DNA of 64,000 nucleotides from Fibrobacter intestinalis (GTDB lineage Bacteria; Fibrobacterota; Fibrobacteria; Fibrobacterales; Fibrobacteraceae): contig NZ_FUWU01000006.1 of assembly GCF_900167415.1 (NCBI RefSeq), positions 1-64,000 on the forward strand, in the 5' to 3' direction. Shown piece after piece: positions 9,337 through 17,891 of the stretch. Position 1 is the stretch's first letter; each line of letters begins with the position of its first letter. The position numbers were made by a program, and so were the translations under genes. A model generated the notes under the pieces. The model ran no database searches. It was not told the DNA's origin and was given only the letters and a program-made list of their open reading frames with translations.

Positions 9337-10247
9337 TTCAAGTAGAAAATTTGCAGAAAACGTATCGCTCTGGTTTTTGGATGCGTCCGAAAAAAGCGAT
9401 TGACGGCGTATCTTTCCACGTTCCGAAAGGTGTTGTCTATGGGTTTATCGGACCCAATGGAGCGGGCAAATCGACGACCATCAAATTATTGACGGGGCTT
9501 CTTCGCAAGGATTCCGGGAAAATTCTGGTAGCGGGGCATGAACCGTCCGCTGCGGAATGTCGAAAGCATTTGGGCTATTCACCGGAGCAGCCCTATTTTT
9601 ACGACTATTTGACGGGGCGCGAATTGATGCGCTTTTACGGGCGGCTTTGCGGTTTGGAAGGAAAACTTTTGGAAGAGCGCATCGCCTGGTCGCTTTCACT
9701 GCTGAATGCGGATAAAGACTGGGTGGACAGGCGGCTTCGTACATATTCTAAAGGAATGATGCAGCGGATAGGGATTGCGCAAGCGATTCTTTCTAAACCG
9801 GAGCTCCTTGTTCTTGACGAACCGATGAGCGGGCTTGACCCTGTGGGGCGCCGGGATGTTCGGGAAGCGATCCTTTCTCTGAACAAAGAGGGCGTTACAG
9901 TTTTTTATTCCAGCCATTTGCTTTCGGATGTGGAATCGATCAGCCATCGGGTTGCCATGATTATCGGGGGCAAAATCGTCCGGGAAGGAACGGTGGACGA
10001 AATTACGTCAAATGCGTCGGCAGAGTATCACGTTCATGTCGCCGCCGACATTCCGGATTCGGATTTGCCGGAAGCCGTTTTGCCGCAAGGAACGACTCCG
10101 CGGGAATGGATTTGCAAAAATGCAGAAGCTCGCGACCGTTTTTTGGATTTCTGTTTAAAATCGGGACTTGCTGTGGAACGGATTGAACACCAGCGCCCGA
10201 ATTTGGAAGATGTATTGACCGAGGAGATTGCCCGTGCAGAACATTAG
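9333..10247 (+). CDS. ABC transporter ATP-binding protein
   Basis: ATPase of an ABC-2 type exporter. Walker A GPNGAGKST (residues 40-48), signature YSKGMMQRIGIAQ (~140), Walker B LLVLDEPMSGLDP (~159) and the switch His (YSSHLLSDVE) are all present. The C-terminal ~90 residues are an extension typical of the CcmA/NatA-like subgroup. It overlaps the small membrane gene before it and the permease after it, so the three form one transporter operon. The substrate is unknown. Confidence 0.93.
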   Translation: MIQVENLQKTYRSGFWMRPKKAIDGVSFHVPKGVVYGFIGPNGAGKSTTIKLLTGLLRKDSGKILVAGHEPSAAECRKHLGYSPEQPYFYDYLTGRELMRFYGRLCGLEGKLLEERIAWSLSLLNADKDWVDRRLRTYSKGMMQRIGIAQAILSKPELLVLDEPMSGLDPVGRRDVREAILSLNKEGVTVFYSSHLLSDVESISHRVAMIIGGKIVREGTVDEITSNASAEYHVHVAADIPDSDLPEAVLPQGTTPREWICKNAEARDRFLDFCLKSGLAVERIEHQRPNLEDVLTEEIARAEH

Positions 10248-11037
10248 AAATGTGGGAATTATTGCGCTAAATACTTTTCGCGAATCGGTGCGCAATAAAG
10301 TGCTGTATAATATTGTCTTTTTGGCGATTGCGCTCGCTTTTTTCAGCATCATTTTAGGAGAATGGTCTGTTTTTGATCGCTCTTACGTCATCAAGTCCAC
10401 GACGCTCAGCATCATGTCCCTTTCGGGGCTTTTGATTTCCGTGTTTGTCGGGATAAGTCTTGTGCAAAAGGAAATTCAAGGTCGCACGGTCTTGACGCTG
10501 CTTTCCAAGCCCATCAGTCGTGGGGTATTTCTTGTAGGCAAGTATTTAGGGCTTCTCGCTGTGATTGCGATTCATCTGGCGTTGCTCACCGTCGTTTATT
10601 ACATTATCCTCGCTTTGACGCATTCGCATCCGACTCTGTCGCTTTTGTGGGCGGTTTATTTGATTTTCTGTGAAATGGCGATAGTCGTGGCCGTGGCCCT
10701 TTTATTTTCCACTTTTTCCAGTCCGGTCCTTTCTGCCCTGTTTACCATCGGCATTTATGTCGCTGGAAGGCTTTCGAACGAATTGATGGAACAGGTTTCC
10801 TTTGTGCGGCGAATGGGCGAAATTCAGGGAAGCGAAGGCGTGCTGATGGAAAAGGTAGCCAGTGTGATTCATGCTGTTTTTCCAGGTCTTTACCGCTTTG
10901 ATATTGCGGCGTATGTTGTTCACAATGTGGCGCTTCCGCCGAATTACATTTTTTGGAATAGTCTTTACGCATTAGGTTATATCGGCGTATTTCTGGCGAT
11001 TGCCGTTTGGTGGTTTGGGCGGAGGGACTTTGTATGA
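10234..11037 (+). CDS. ABC-2 type transporter permease
   Basis: Membrane subunit of the ABC exporter, about six hydrophobic segments. The NTFRESVRNKVLY start and the EIQGRTVLTLLSKPISRGVFLVGKYLG segment are typical of NosY/ABC-2 permeases. I chose GTG 10234 because GAGGAG lies 7 nt upstream; a TTG at 10228 is possible. It overlaps the ATPase gene by 14 nt, and its stop overlaps the ATG of the next gene. Confidence 0.88.
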   Translation: MQNIRNVGIIALNTFRESVRNKVLYNIVFLAIALAFFSIILGEWSVFDRSYVIKSTTLSIMSLSGLLISVFVGISLVQKEIQGRTVLTLLSKPISRGVFLVGKYLGLLAVIAIHLALLTVVYYIILALTHSHPTLSLLWAVYLIFCEMAIVVAVALLFSTFSSPVLSALFTIGIYVAGRLSNELMEQVSFVRRMGEIQGSEGVLMEKVASVIHAVFPGLYRFDIAAYVVHNVALPPNYIFWNSLYALGYIGVFLAIAVWWFGRRDFV

Positions 11038-12605
11038 TGACCAAAAATCAAATCATGGCAAAAGTGCTGTTTGCCAATAAATTGGTGACGGAATCGCAGA
11101 TTCAGGAATACTGGAATAAAGTAGATGCCTCTCACGATTTGGGACAGCTTTTGCTCGCCGCCGGAAAGATTGACCAGAAAACGTATCAGGTTGTTTTGCA
11201 GTATGTGCAGCAGCTGGAATCCAAGATGCAGGCCAAGGAGGATGCGAAGCCTGCGCCTGTGTCGTCGGAAACGGCCCGAAAATCCGTATCGCCTGCGCCG
11301 CAGACCGAAGAAAAACCTTTGGCCATCGAGGGGAATAATCCTTATGGACAAACGGCTTCGGCGGATGTGCAGATAGAAAAGGTCGCAGGCTTGGAATCGA
11401 CCAGTATCGCTCCGGTTTTAATGGCATCAGCCGCGGAAAATGAGACGTCGGAAAAGCAGGAGGACGCTCTTCCGAAAAGCTTTGAAATCGAAAACGGGGA
11501 AGGAAATGTATCGGTTCCTGAACAGCTGGATGAAAATTGCTCTCTTGTTCAGATTTTAGCGTTCGCAAGAAAATATGGGGCGACCGATGTCTATCTTTCT
11601 CCGGCGGCACCGATTGCCATGCGCATTTGCGGCGTGCTGGGCTATGTGGGCGACAAAGCGTGTGAAACGTCCCAACTGTCCGCTTTTCTTTTGGATGCCA
11701 AAAAAGGATTTTCCGATGGATACGAACCTGTTGTCGGGTTGGATTTCAGCAAATTGGTCGTGCTTCCCGGAGCTGGTCGCAACCGTTTGACGGTGGCATG
11801 GAATGAAACCGTGCCGAGTTTGGCTTTTCGGGTTTTCTCGGCGGATTCTGTTCCTTTGGACTCTCTTTACTTGCCGGAATTTTGCAAAAATTTTTTGAAT
11901 TTGCGTCAGGGCTTGGTTTTGATTGCGGGACCTTCGGGAAGTGGGCGTTCAACAACTCTTTCCGCTTTTGGAGAGGCGATCGCAAAAAGCCGTTCCGTGT
12001 TGATGGAATCCATCGAAAAGCCCATTGAACGGGTTCTTGCAAATACAAACGGCATTACGATTCAAAAAGAAATCGGGCTTCATGTTTCTTCAGGGGTTTC
12101 TGCCATTAGAGAGGCGATTCATTCTGGAGTGCAGGTCATTCTTTTTGATCGCTTGGAAACCATCGAAGAACTCTGGGCTCTTTTGCACGCTTCGTCTTCG
12201 GGGGCTCTAGTATTTGTCGTTTCGGTGGGAAATTCCATCCACGCTTTGCTTTCCCGATTGCTTTCTGTTTCGGGGGAAAAGGGCTTTGAATTGGCGAATG
12301 CGCTTTCTAAAGAACTTCGCGGAATCGTTGTCCAGCATTTGATTCCCGTGATAGACAATCAAGGGTGGGTCCTTGCTGTAGAAGCTTTGCAGGTCTCGCC
12401 GTCCGTTGCCGATTTGATTCGGCGCAAGGATTTGACGAAGCTTCCGTCGGCGCTCGCTTCGGCGGGAAACCAAGCGGTTTCTTTGGACGATTCGTTGCAG
12501 AATTTGGTGGAATCCGGCTATATTCGCGGCGAAGACGCTTGGATGCGCTCCGTGAATCGTCGGCGTTTTGCCGCTTATCAACCCGCAATTTCCAAGAAGG
12601 GATAA
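11034..12605 (+). CDS. PilT/GspE-like ATPase with degenerate active site
   Basis: A 523-aa secretion-type ATPase relative. Residues ~1-60 resemble the N-terminal domain of type II/IV assembly ATPases. A variable Ala/Glu-rich linker follows, then a PilT-like core. Walker A is GPSGSGRST (~residue 299). The Walker B region reads VILFDRLET where PilT has ILVGEMRDLET, and the His box (usually TGHLVFGTLHT) reads SGALVFVVSVG. The catalytic Glu and His are therefore missing. ATG 11034 overlaps the permease stop and has GGAGGGAC upstream. No pilin or pilus platform gene is nearby. It may be regulatory or work with the paralogue that follows. Confidence 0.8.
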   Translation: MMTKNQIMAKVLFANKLVTESQIQEYWNKVDASHDLGQLLLAAGKIDQKTYQVVLQYVQQLESKMQAKEDAKPAPVSSETARKSVSPAPQTEEKPLAIEGNNPYGQTASADVQIEKVAGLESTSIAPVLMASAAENETSEKQEDALPKSFEIENGEGNVSVPEQLDENCSLVQILAFARKYGATDVYLSPAAPIAMRICGVLGYVGDKACETSQLSAFLLDAKKGFSDGYEPVVGLDFSKLVVLPGAGRNRLTVAWNETVPSLAFRVFSADSVPLDSLYLPEFCKNFLNLRQGLVLIAGPSGSGRSTTLSAFGEAIAKSRSVLMESIEKPIERVLANTNGITIQKEIGLHVSSGVSAIREAIHSGVQVILFDRLETIEELWALLHASSSGALVFVVSVGNSIHALLSRLLSVSGEKGFELANALSKELRGIVVQHLIPVIDNQGWVLAVEALQVSPSVADLIRRKDLTKLPSALASAGNQAVSLDDSLQNLVESGYIRGEDAWMRSVNRRRFAAYQPAISKKG

Positions 12606-13621
12606 TGATGGTGAATATCTTGGACAACTGTTTGAACTACGCGCTGCAATCTGGTGCTTCGGATGTTGTTTTGGCGGATGGCTATGTTCCTTCCGTTCGC
12701 ATTGCCGGTTCCCTTTCTCCTGTCCCCGAAATGGGCAAAATGGCTTTTGGGGATTTGGAAAGCATGCTGGGTTCATTGGAAGGAGAAAGCGGTGTCTTTT
12801 GTGGAGGCCCTTGGCAAAATGTGGAATGGCGCGTGCGCTATTCTCGGGAAGCTTTTGGAAAAATGGCGGTTTTGCGCCCGATCGGGGCGGAATCTCCGAA
12901 TTTGGAATCTTTAAATGCGCCGGCGTCTGTGCAAAGTTTAGTAGGCTGCGAATCCGGCCTGGTACTTTTTGCAGGACCTTCCTGTTGCGGAAAAACGACG
13001 ACGGCTTCCGCTTACGTTTCGGAAGTTTGCAACAGCCGCGTTTTACGGGCGAGTTTTTTGGACGCGCTTCCCGAATACAAACTTTATTCGGGAGAAAGCC
13101 TTGTGCGTCAAAGACGCGCTCGTGTTCCGCTTTCGGAAGAAATTTCCCAATGCGTGCGTTCCGGCTCGGATTTGCTTTGGCTGGGCGACTTGCCTTGCGG
13201 GGAATCCTGCATTCCGATGCTTCGCGCAGCAGAGTCCGGCGCTTTGGTTGTCGGCGTATTGGGAGCGGGTTCTGCCGATGACGCATTAACTTATCTGTTG
13301 GCTCAAGAAAATGCCGAAAATCGGGAATTGGCTCGGGTTCTTCTTTCGGCAAATCTCAAAGCGATTGTTTCTCAAAGGCTTTTGCTTTCGGCGGATAAAA
13401 AATCTTTTGTGCCGGCTTGGGAAGTCGTCTATAACGATGTGAATATCGCCGCCTTAATTGAATCTGGGGAGTATTATAAAATACCGCAAGCGATGAGTTC
13501 TGCGGTTTCCGAGGGTTCGCTGACTTTGGACGATTCTCTTTTATCGCTGGTTCAATCGCAGAAAATCACCAAAGAAGAAGCGCGCTTGCATGCGGTGGAT
13601 TCTTCGCTGTTTTTGGATTGA
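12605..13621 (+). CDS. Second PilT-like ATPase, degenerate
   Basis: A 338-aa PilT paralogue, about the length of PilT itself. Walker A is GPSCCGKTT (~residue 123). The Walker B region reads LLWLGDLPCGES instead of GEMRD, and the His box reads SGALVVGVLGAG. The ATP-binding loop is intact, but the usual catalytic Glu and His are not where expected. Its ATG overlaps the stop of the upstream ATPase (TAATG), with AGAAGGG as ribosome site, so the two are coupled and may form a hetero-oligomer. A second ATG at 12608 is equally possible. Confidence 0.8.
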   Translation: MMVNILDNCLNYALQSGASDVVLADGYVPSVRIAGSLSPVPEMGKMAFGDLESMLGSLEGESGVFCGGPWQNVEWRVRYSREAFGKMAVLRPIGAESPNLESLNAPASVQSLVGCESGLVLFAGPSCCGKTTTASAYVSEVCNSRVLRASFLDALPEYKLYSGESLVRQRRARVPLSEEISQCVRSGSDLLWLGDLPCGESCIPMLRAAESGALVVGVLGAGSADDALTYLLAQENAENRELARVLLSANLKAIVSQRLLLSADKKSFVPAWEVVYNDVNIAALIESGEYYKIPQAMSSAVSEGSLTLDDSLLSLVQSQKITKEEARLHAVDSSLFLD

Positions 13622-13625
13622 TCCG

Positions 13626-15776
13626 TTGAAACGCCTCTTTGTCGTCCTGCTGCTTTTTCCGCTGGCGATTCTATTTGCCCAATCGGAAAAGGATTCGCTA
13701 TCGACTCCTAAAGTGGTTCTTTATTTGGGCGGAGGAGTTTATTCCCCTTGGTATTCTTTAGGCGTGCTTTACGCCATTCGGGATTATAAACTTCCGGTAG
13801 ATAGCGTTGTCGCCGTTTCGTGGGGGGCGTATGTCGGTGCATTGTGGAGCGCTGGCTATGAACTTGATGCGATTCAACGGATTTTAACGGACTCTTCTTT
13901 TGTTTCCCGGATTCTGATCAAGAATAGCGAAGAGGAATCCTTGGCTTCTTTGCCCGTTTCTTTGTCGGGAGAACCTTCGCTGGCATTTCGCTATTCTTTT
14001 TTTGGGGATTCTTTGGGGTATGCACATTTCCGTCCCAAAAAGATAGATCCGGATTTTTCATCGGTGGCGCGGACGTTGTTTCGATTGAAAATAGATGAAA
14101 CACTGAACCGGACGGATTCCAATGTGGTGCCGTTTACCGCCTTGGCCTGCAAAGAGGGACGTTTGCGACCGGCTAGAGTTCAGGAAAGTCTTCCTTTTTC
14201 GGTGACTTCCGCTGAAAATTGTCCTACATTCGTCCCTGCCGATTCTTTTTTTGCCGTCTATGTGGCCGCTTATCCGTTGCGAAAAGGGAAGAATGCGGAT
14301 TCTCCGCAGACAATTGCCGCATTTGAAAACGAACTGGAACAAATTCGAGTGCAAAAGGAAAACCCGAAAAGGAAGTTGGTATTGCTGCGCCCCCACGCTT
14401 TTGCCGATGATTCGCCGCTGACTTTGATGCAGACCGGCTATTTGGATGTCGAAAAGAAAATGGGGGAGTTGTCGCCGCTTTTGGCTTGGAGCAAGGAACG
14501 CCCTGCCGCACTGGATTCTATCCTTCCCCGATTTCAAATGGATCCATCATTTGAAAATATTCCGTCGGCTTATTATTCCCATGTTTCGTCTTTGTGGAAT
14601 GCAACCGATACGGGAATGGCCGCGGCCTCCCATTTCCTAGAGCGCATTGCCGAGTCTCCGTTTTATGATTCGGTGCAAGTCGAAATGGATTCTGTCGGGG
14701 TTGCTCGGATATCGGCGCAAGCGACTCCGATTCTTGAATTTCGCTTAGGGGGATTCGGTTCGAATATTTTAGGGCCTCTTGCTTATGCCGGGATGGATTT
14801 CCGCTATGTGGACCAGTTTGAATATTTGTTCGGCATCGATGGTTTTGTCGGGGAGCATTCGTATGCGGTGCGTCCTTCTTTTCAGCTTCGGGGCTTGTTT
14901 GGAGGGCGGGCCGATTTTTCTATCTTTGGAAATGTTTCTAAAATCCGACCGTTGAAAAGTTATTTTTCGGATGAAGAAAAAATTCTCCTTCTCAACGAGA
15001 TTGAAAGCAATGATCTGACCTTGGCTTTTTCCTTGCAAAATTCTGTAGCCGATTTGGATGTTCGCATTTTGCTGGGAGAGTCGTCGTTCAGAACGGCATT
15101 GGATGATGCCGAAAAATTACAGGTGCATTCGCTCTTGCCGGATGTTTCGCTAACGCGTGAACGGGGCGATTTTGAAGAATGGTTTGGGCATAGCGGTTAT
15201 CGTTTACGGGGCAATTTCGGATGGCGCTCGGTGAATTTGACGGCGGTTGGGTTCGGAGACGCGCCGCTTTACGTTTCTTCGACTCTAGATGCGCAAATGG
15301 AATTTGCTCCGCTTCGGTTTTTGGCGTTGGGCTTCGGAGCTTCTGCAGGAATGAATATCCGGCGGGAATCGGGGCATGGCTATGTTTATCCCAAAGAACT
15401 GGAAGAATCACCGGAAAACGTCGCCGTTGCGGTGGACAACTGGTATCGCTTGCATCCGGAACTTTCGCCGTGGACGTCTTCTTGGAATTTCGCTTCGACG
15501 AGTTCTCATCATTATGCGGCAGTCAGAATGAATGCGGGATTGCATCGCGGAATTTTCGGGGCCTGGATTTTTGCCGCCTACGTGCGGGACTTTGAAGAAA
15601 ATCCTTATATCGATTTGAAAGCGGATCGCTTGCTCTTGGAACCGCTGCTTCGGATTTCTTACCGGTCTATAGATGTTCGATTCGGCATGAGCAGACTGGT
15701 TTCTTTTTCGGATTTTCGGATGCTGAAAAATTTTGACGACTATCATTATTTTTTTCAGGTTGGTACGCGCTGGTAA
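13626..15776 (+). CDS. Patatin-like outer-membrane beta-barrel protein
   Basis: A signal peptide (KRLFVVLLLFPLAILFAQ) is followed by a patatin-like domain (~35-250): oxyanion-type LYLGGGVYSPW, then VAVSWGAYVGALWSAGY around the nucleophile Ser. The rest (~380-716) is beta-barrel-like and ends in aromatic residues (FQVGTRW), as in PlpD-type patatin/BamA fusions. The first Gly of GXSXG is Ala, and the DGG motif with the catalytic Asp is not found, so activity is doubtful. The start is uncertain: TTG 13626 follows the previous stop by 4 nt and begins the signal peptide directly. Confidence 0.75.
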   Translation: MKRLFVVLLLFPLAILFAQSEKDSLSTPKVVLYLGGGVYSPWYSLGVLYAIRDYKLPVDSVVAVSWGAYVGALWSAGYELDAIQRILTDSSFVSRILIKNSEEESLASLPVSLSGEPSLAFRYSFFGDSLGYAHFRPKKIDPDFSSVARTLFRLKIDETLNRTDSNVVPFTALACKEGRLRPARVQESLPFSVTSAENCPTFVPADSFFAVYVAAYPLRKGKNADSPQTIAAFENELEQIRVQKENPKRKLVLLRPHAFADDSPLTLMQTGYLDVEKKMGELSPLLAWSKERPAALDSILPRFQMDPSFENIPSAYYSHVSSLWNATDTGMAAASHFLERIAESPFYDSVQVEMDSVGVARISAQATPILEFRLGGFGSNILGPLAYAGMDFRYVDQFEYLFGIDGFVGEHSYAVRPSFQLRGLFGGRADFSIFGNVSKIRPLKSYFSDEEKILLLNEIESNDLTLAFSLQNSVADLDVRILLGESSFRTALDDAEKLQVHSLLPDVSLTRERGDFEEWFGHSGYRLRGNFGWRSVNLTAVGFGDAPLYVSSTLDAQMEFAPLRFLALGFGASAGMNIRRESGHGYVYPKELEESPENVAVAVDNWYRLHPELSPWTSSWNFASTSSHHYAAVRMNAGLHRGIFGAWIFAAYVRDFEENPYIDLKADRLLLEPLLRISYRSIDVRFGMSRLVSFSDFRMLKNFDDYHYFFQVGTRW

Positions 15777-15820
15777 GGAAAATCCGTTTTCCCTAAAGCC
15801 GACGTTCTTCGCTTCTTTGT

Positions 15821-15828
15821 TACATTTG
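15821..15828 (+). promoter_or_regulatory. TAnnTTTG box, leaderless start of the DUF5683 gene
   Basis: TACATTTG is a perfect match to TAnnTTTG. The hexamer TACATT ends 8 nt before ATG 15834, with no ribosome site between. This predicts a leaderless transcript. Confidence 0.55.
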
Positions 15829-15833
15829 CTGCA

Positions 15834-16877
15834 ATGCATTTTTTGGGTTCCATTCAAATTTTCCTGCTGCTATTGTCGCTGGTTTTTGCTGGTCGGCTAT
15901 TTGCTGCGGAGTCCGAAAATGCAGTGGCAGAGAAATTTCAAGACGATGTGCATGTTGAAGAAATTTTGCAGGAGGATCCGCCTCCAAACCGGATCGCGGA
16001 AAAAGGTAAAACCGGAGTGCAAAGCATTGACTCGTTGCCGACTTACGAATGGGATTTGGAAACCGAGCATAATTCGCTCGCTTTAACCCTTTTGTTCGGT
16101 ATTTTTCCGGGGGGCGGGCAGTATTATACGGGGCATTATATCCGCGGAGGATTTCTGACGGCGGTCGAGCTGGCTCTCTCTTACGAAGTTTTTGTAAACA
16201 AGAAGGTGCAAAAAAGAAGGCGTTTTAGGCAGGCGAAGGAATTTCAGGATTCCGTTCGGGTCTATACGGATAAAATTTTGAATCGCCGGGACAGTCTTTC
16301 TTACTTTCAGGACAAGCGCAATCAGTTTGCAGAAAAAATTCGCACATTCAGCGACCATAAGATCGAAGAGGAGGATCTTCGAAAATCGGAGCTGGCGTGG
16401 CTGATAGGTGTTCATGTTTACGGATTGTTCGACGCTTACGGAATTTGGAAGCACAATCAAGGTCGCGATGTGGGCTATCGTCCCGTATCGGGCGCGCTGC
16501 TCCGTTCTCTGGTGCCGGGCTGGGGACAGCTTTACAATGGGGAATATGGTAAGGCGGGACTTTTGTACATGGGACTTTTCGGGGCGTCGGTCAGCCTTTT
16601 TTCTCGGCAGCACGTGATTAATTATTATCTCGACCGCAAGCATGTATTGGAACAGGAAGATCCTGGACATGCGGACCTTGACGGAATTAACGAACAGATT
16701 CTGTATTACCGGAAAAATCGGAACCAGTATATTTGGGGACTCGTTTTAATTTATCTCTATTCGATTGGAGACGCCGTTGTCGATGCGATGATGAGCGATT
16801 TCGACAGTCCCGCGCATTTTGCCGTAGGGCCCGATTTCAAAGGCGGACTCGAAGCTTCGTTCACTTTTGACTTTTAA
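15834..16877 (+). CDS. DUF5683-type membrane protein
   Basis: A 347-aa protein with a signal-like N-terminal helix. It has two copies of the P-G-x-GQ-x-Y motif typical of DUF5683/TM2-like proteins: FPGGGQYYTGHYIRGG (~92) and VPGWGQLYNGEYGKAG (~226). Each is followed by hydrophobic segments, and a charged coiled stretch (~120-190) lies between them. The function of the family is unknown. It follows the patatin-barrel gene by 57 nt but has its own promoter box. It ends 8 nt from the convergent phosphatase gene. Confidence 0.75.
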   Translation: MHFLGSIQIFLLLLSLVFAGRLFAAESENAVAEKFQDDVHVEEILQEDPPPNRIAEKGKTGVQSIDSLPTYEWDLETEHNSLALTLLFGIFPGGGQYYTGHYIRGGFLTAVELALSYEVFVNKKVQKRRRFRQAKEFQDSVRVYTDKILNRRDSLSYFQDKRNQFAEKIRTFSDHKIEEEDLRKSELAWLIGVHVYGLFDAYGIWKHNQGRDVGYRPVSGALLRSLVPGWGQLYNGEYGKAGLLYMGLFGASVSLFSRQHVINYYLDRKHVLEQEDPGHADLDGINEQILYYRKNRNQYIWGLVLIYLYSIGDAVVDAMMSDFDSPAHFAVGPDFKGGLEASFTFDF

Positions 16878-16885
16878 CAGAAAAT

Positions 16886-17530
16886 CTAGAGCTTCTGGAT
16901 GATTTCTGCTAGGGAGTTTTGAGTAATGCCGCCGTAAAGGGTGCGGAAAGTTCCGCGGGGATTGCCATTTTCCAAGTGGATTTTAAAGCGGGTGACCATG
17001 GCGTAAGGGAAAGCTCCTTCGATAAAATCGGAATCTGGAACGCCGCAAATCGAATGCTCAATTGAGGCGATAACACCGGCGTGGGTCACAAAAAGAATTT
17101 CGGATTCGGTTCCAGAAGAATTTTCTTCATCGAGCAGTTGCCGGATGAATTGATTCACCCGAACGTCTATGTCATGAAAAGATTCGCCTTCCGGAAAGCG
17201 GTATCCGCGCAAGTCGGCTTTCCATGCCCGCATTTCTTCTTTGGGGACGGCATCTAGTCGAACATTTTCCCAAGTGCCAAAATTCAATTCATAAAGCGCG
17301 TCGGTATATTGAACGGGGAGTTTTATCGCTTCGGCGACTTTTTCGGCCAATTTGCGGCAACGCTGCAAAGGGCTGGAATAAATCCTCTGCGCTCGACAAT
17401 TTTCACGGAGAACTTGAACTGCCGGAGGATATTCCTCCGTGAATGAGGGAGCTACATCGAAGTCCGAGCGACCGTAACAGACGTCTTTCGGGTTGTAGGG
17501 TTTAGTATGTCGCAAGGTCCAAAGAATCAT
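16886..17530 (-). CDS. Histidine phosphatase, alpha-ribazole phosphatase (CobC)-like
   Basis: Histidine phosphatase superfamily, 214 aa. The N-terminal motif reads LRHTKP, with the nucleophile His, followed by CYGRSDF. This matches CobC-type alpha-ribazole-5'-phosphate phosphatases better than phosphoglycerate mutases. Other catalytic elements are SSPLQRCRKLAE (Arg), ELNFGTWE (Glu), PEGESFHD and VTHAGVI (second His). CobC acts in the late steps of cobalamin loop assembly, but no cobalamin genes are in the window. ATG 17530 is preferred over a longer start because the fold begins there; no strong ribosome site is visible. Confidence 0.75.
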   Translation of the reverse strand: MILWTLRHTKPYNPKDVCYGRSDFDVAPSFTEEYPPAVQVLRENCRAQRIYSSPLQRCRKLAEKVAEAIKLPVQYTDALYELNFGTWENVRLDAVPKEEMRAWKADLRGYRFPEGESFHDIDVRVNQFIRQLLDEENSSGTESEILFVTHAGVIASIEHSICGVPDSDFIEGAFPYAMVTRFKIHLENGNPRGTFRTLYGGITQNSLAEIIQKL

Positions 17531-17585
17531 TTGAAAAAAAATTCCGTTCGGAGCCGAAGTAGGCGGTAAAATCAAGAAAAACAAA

Positions 17586-17685
17586 AATCCCTAGACTACC
17601 CTTTCACATAAAAATTCACAAGTCCGTTGCTGCTTTCGCCCTGGCGGGGTGCCCGCAAACAATCATTGATAGGGGTCTAGGGATT
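17586..17685. repeat. 100-bp element bounded by 11-bp inverted repeats
   Basis: AATCCCTAGAC (17586-17596) and its exact complement GTCTAGGGATT (17675-17685) bound a non-coding segment. The similarity continues inward with small indels. It resembles a tiny MITE or a large stem-loop in the gap between divergent genes. No gene is visible in the rest of 17531-17891. Confidence 0.4.
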
Positions 17686-17822
17686 CCAAAACATAGAAAA
17701 ATTTTCCCGAATTTTGGTAAACTAACAGCAGAAATTTTCAAATTGGCGCAAAGACGGGTTTTAGATTTGTTTTGACAGCTTTGCTGTGGGGTTGATATGC
17801 GCCATCCGTTAAAATGTACATC

Positions 17823-17850
17823 TTGAATGCTTACAAAAATTATATATATT
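17823..17850 (+). promoter_or_regulatory. Possible promoter of the cadherin-repeat giant
   Basis: TTGAAT (17823-17828), 16 nt, then TATATT (17845-17850), 42 nt before the start codon. A second weak candidate is TTGACA at 17772-17777 with a poor -10. Confidence 0.4.
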
Positions 17851-17891
17851 GGTAATGAAAAATTCTTCAATTTTTCAAGGGTGGATGTGTC

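Noticed and set aside
11034-13621. Interpretation as a functional type IV pilus retraction system
   Set aside because: No pilin, platform, secretin or peptidase genes nearby, and both ATPases lack the Walker B Glu and His box.
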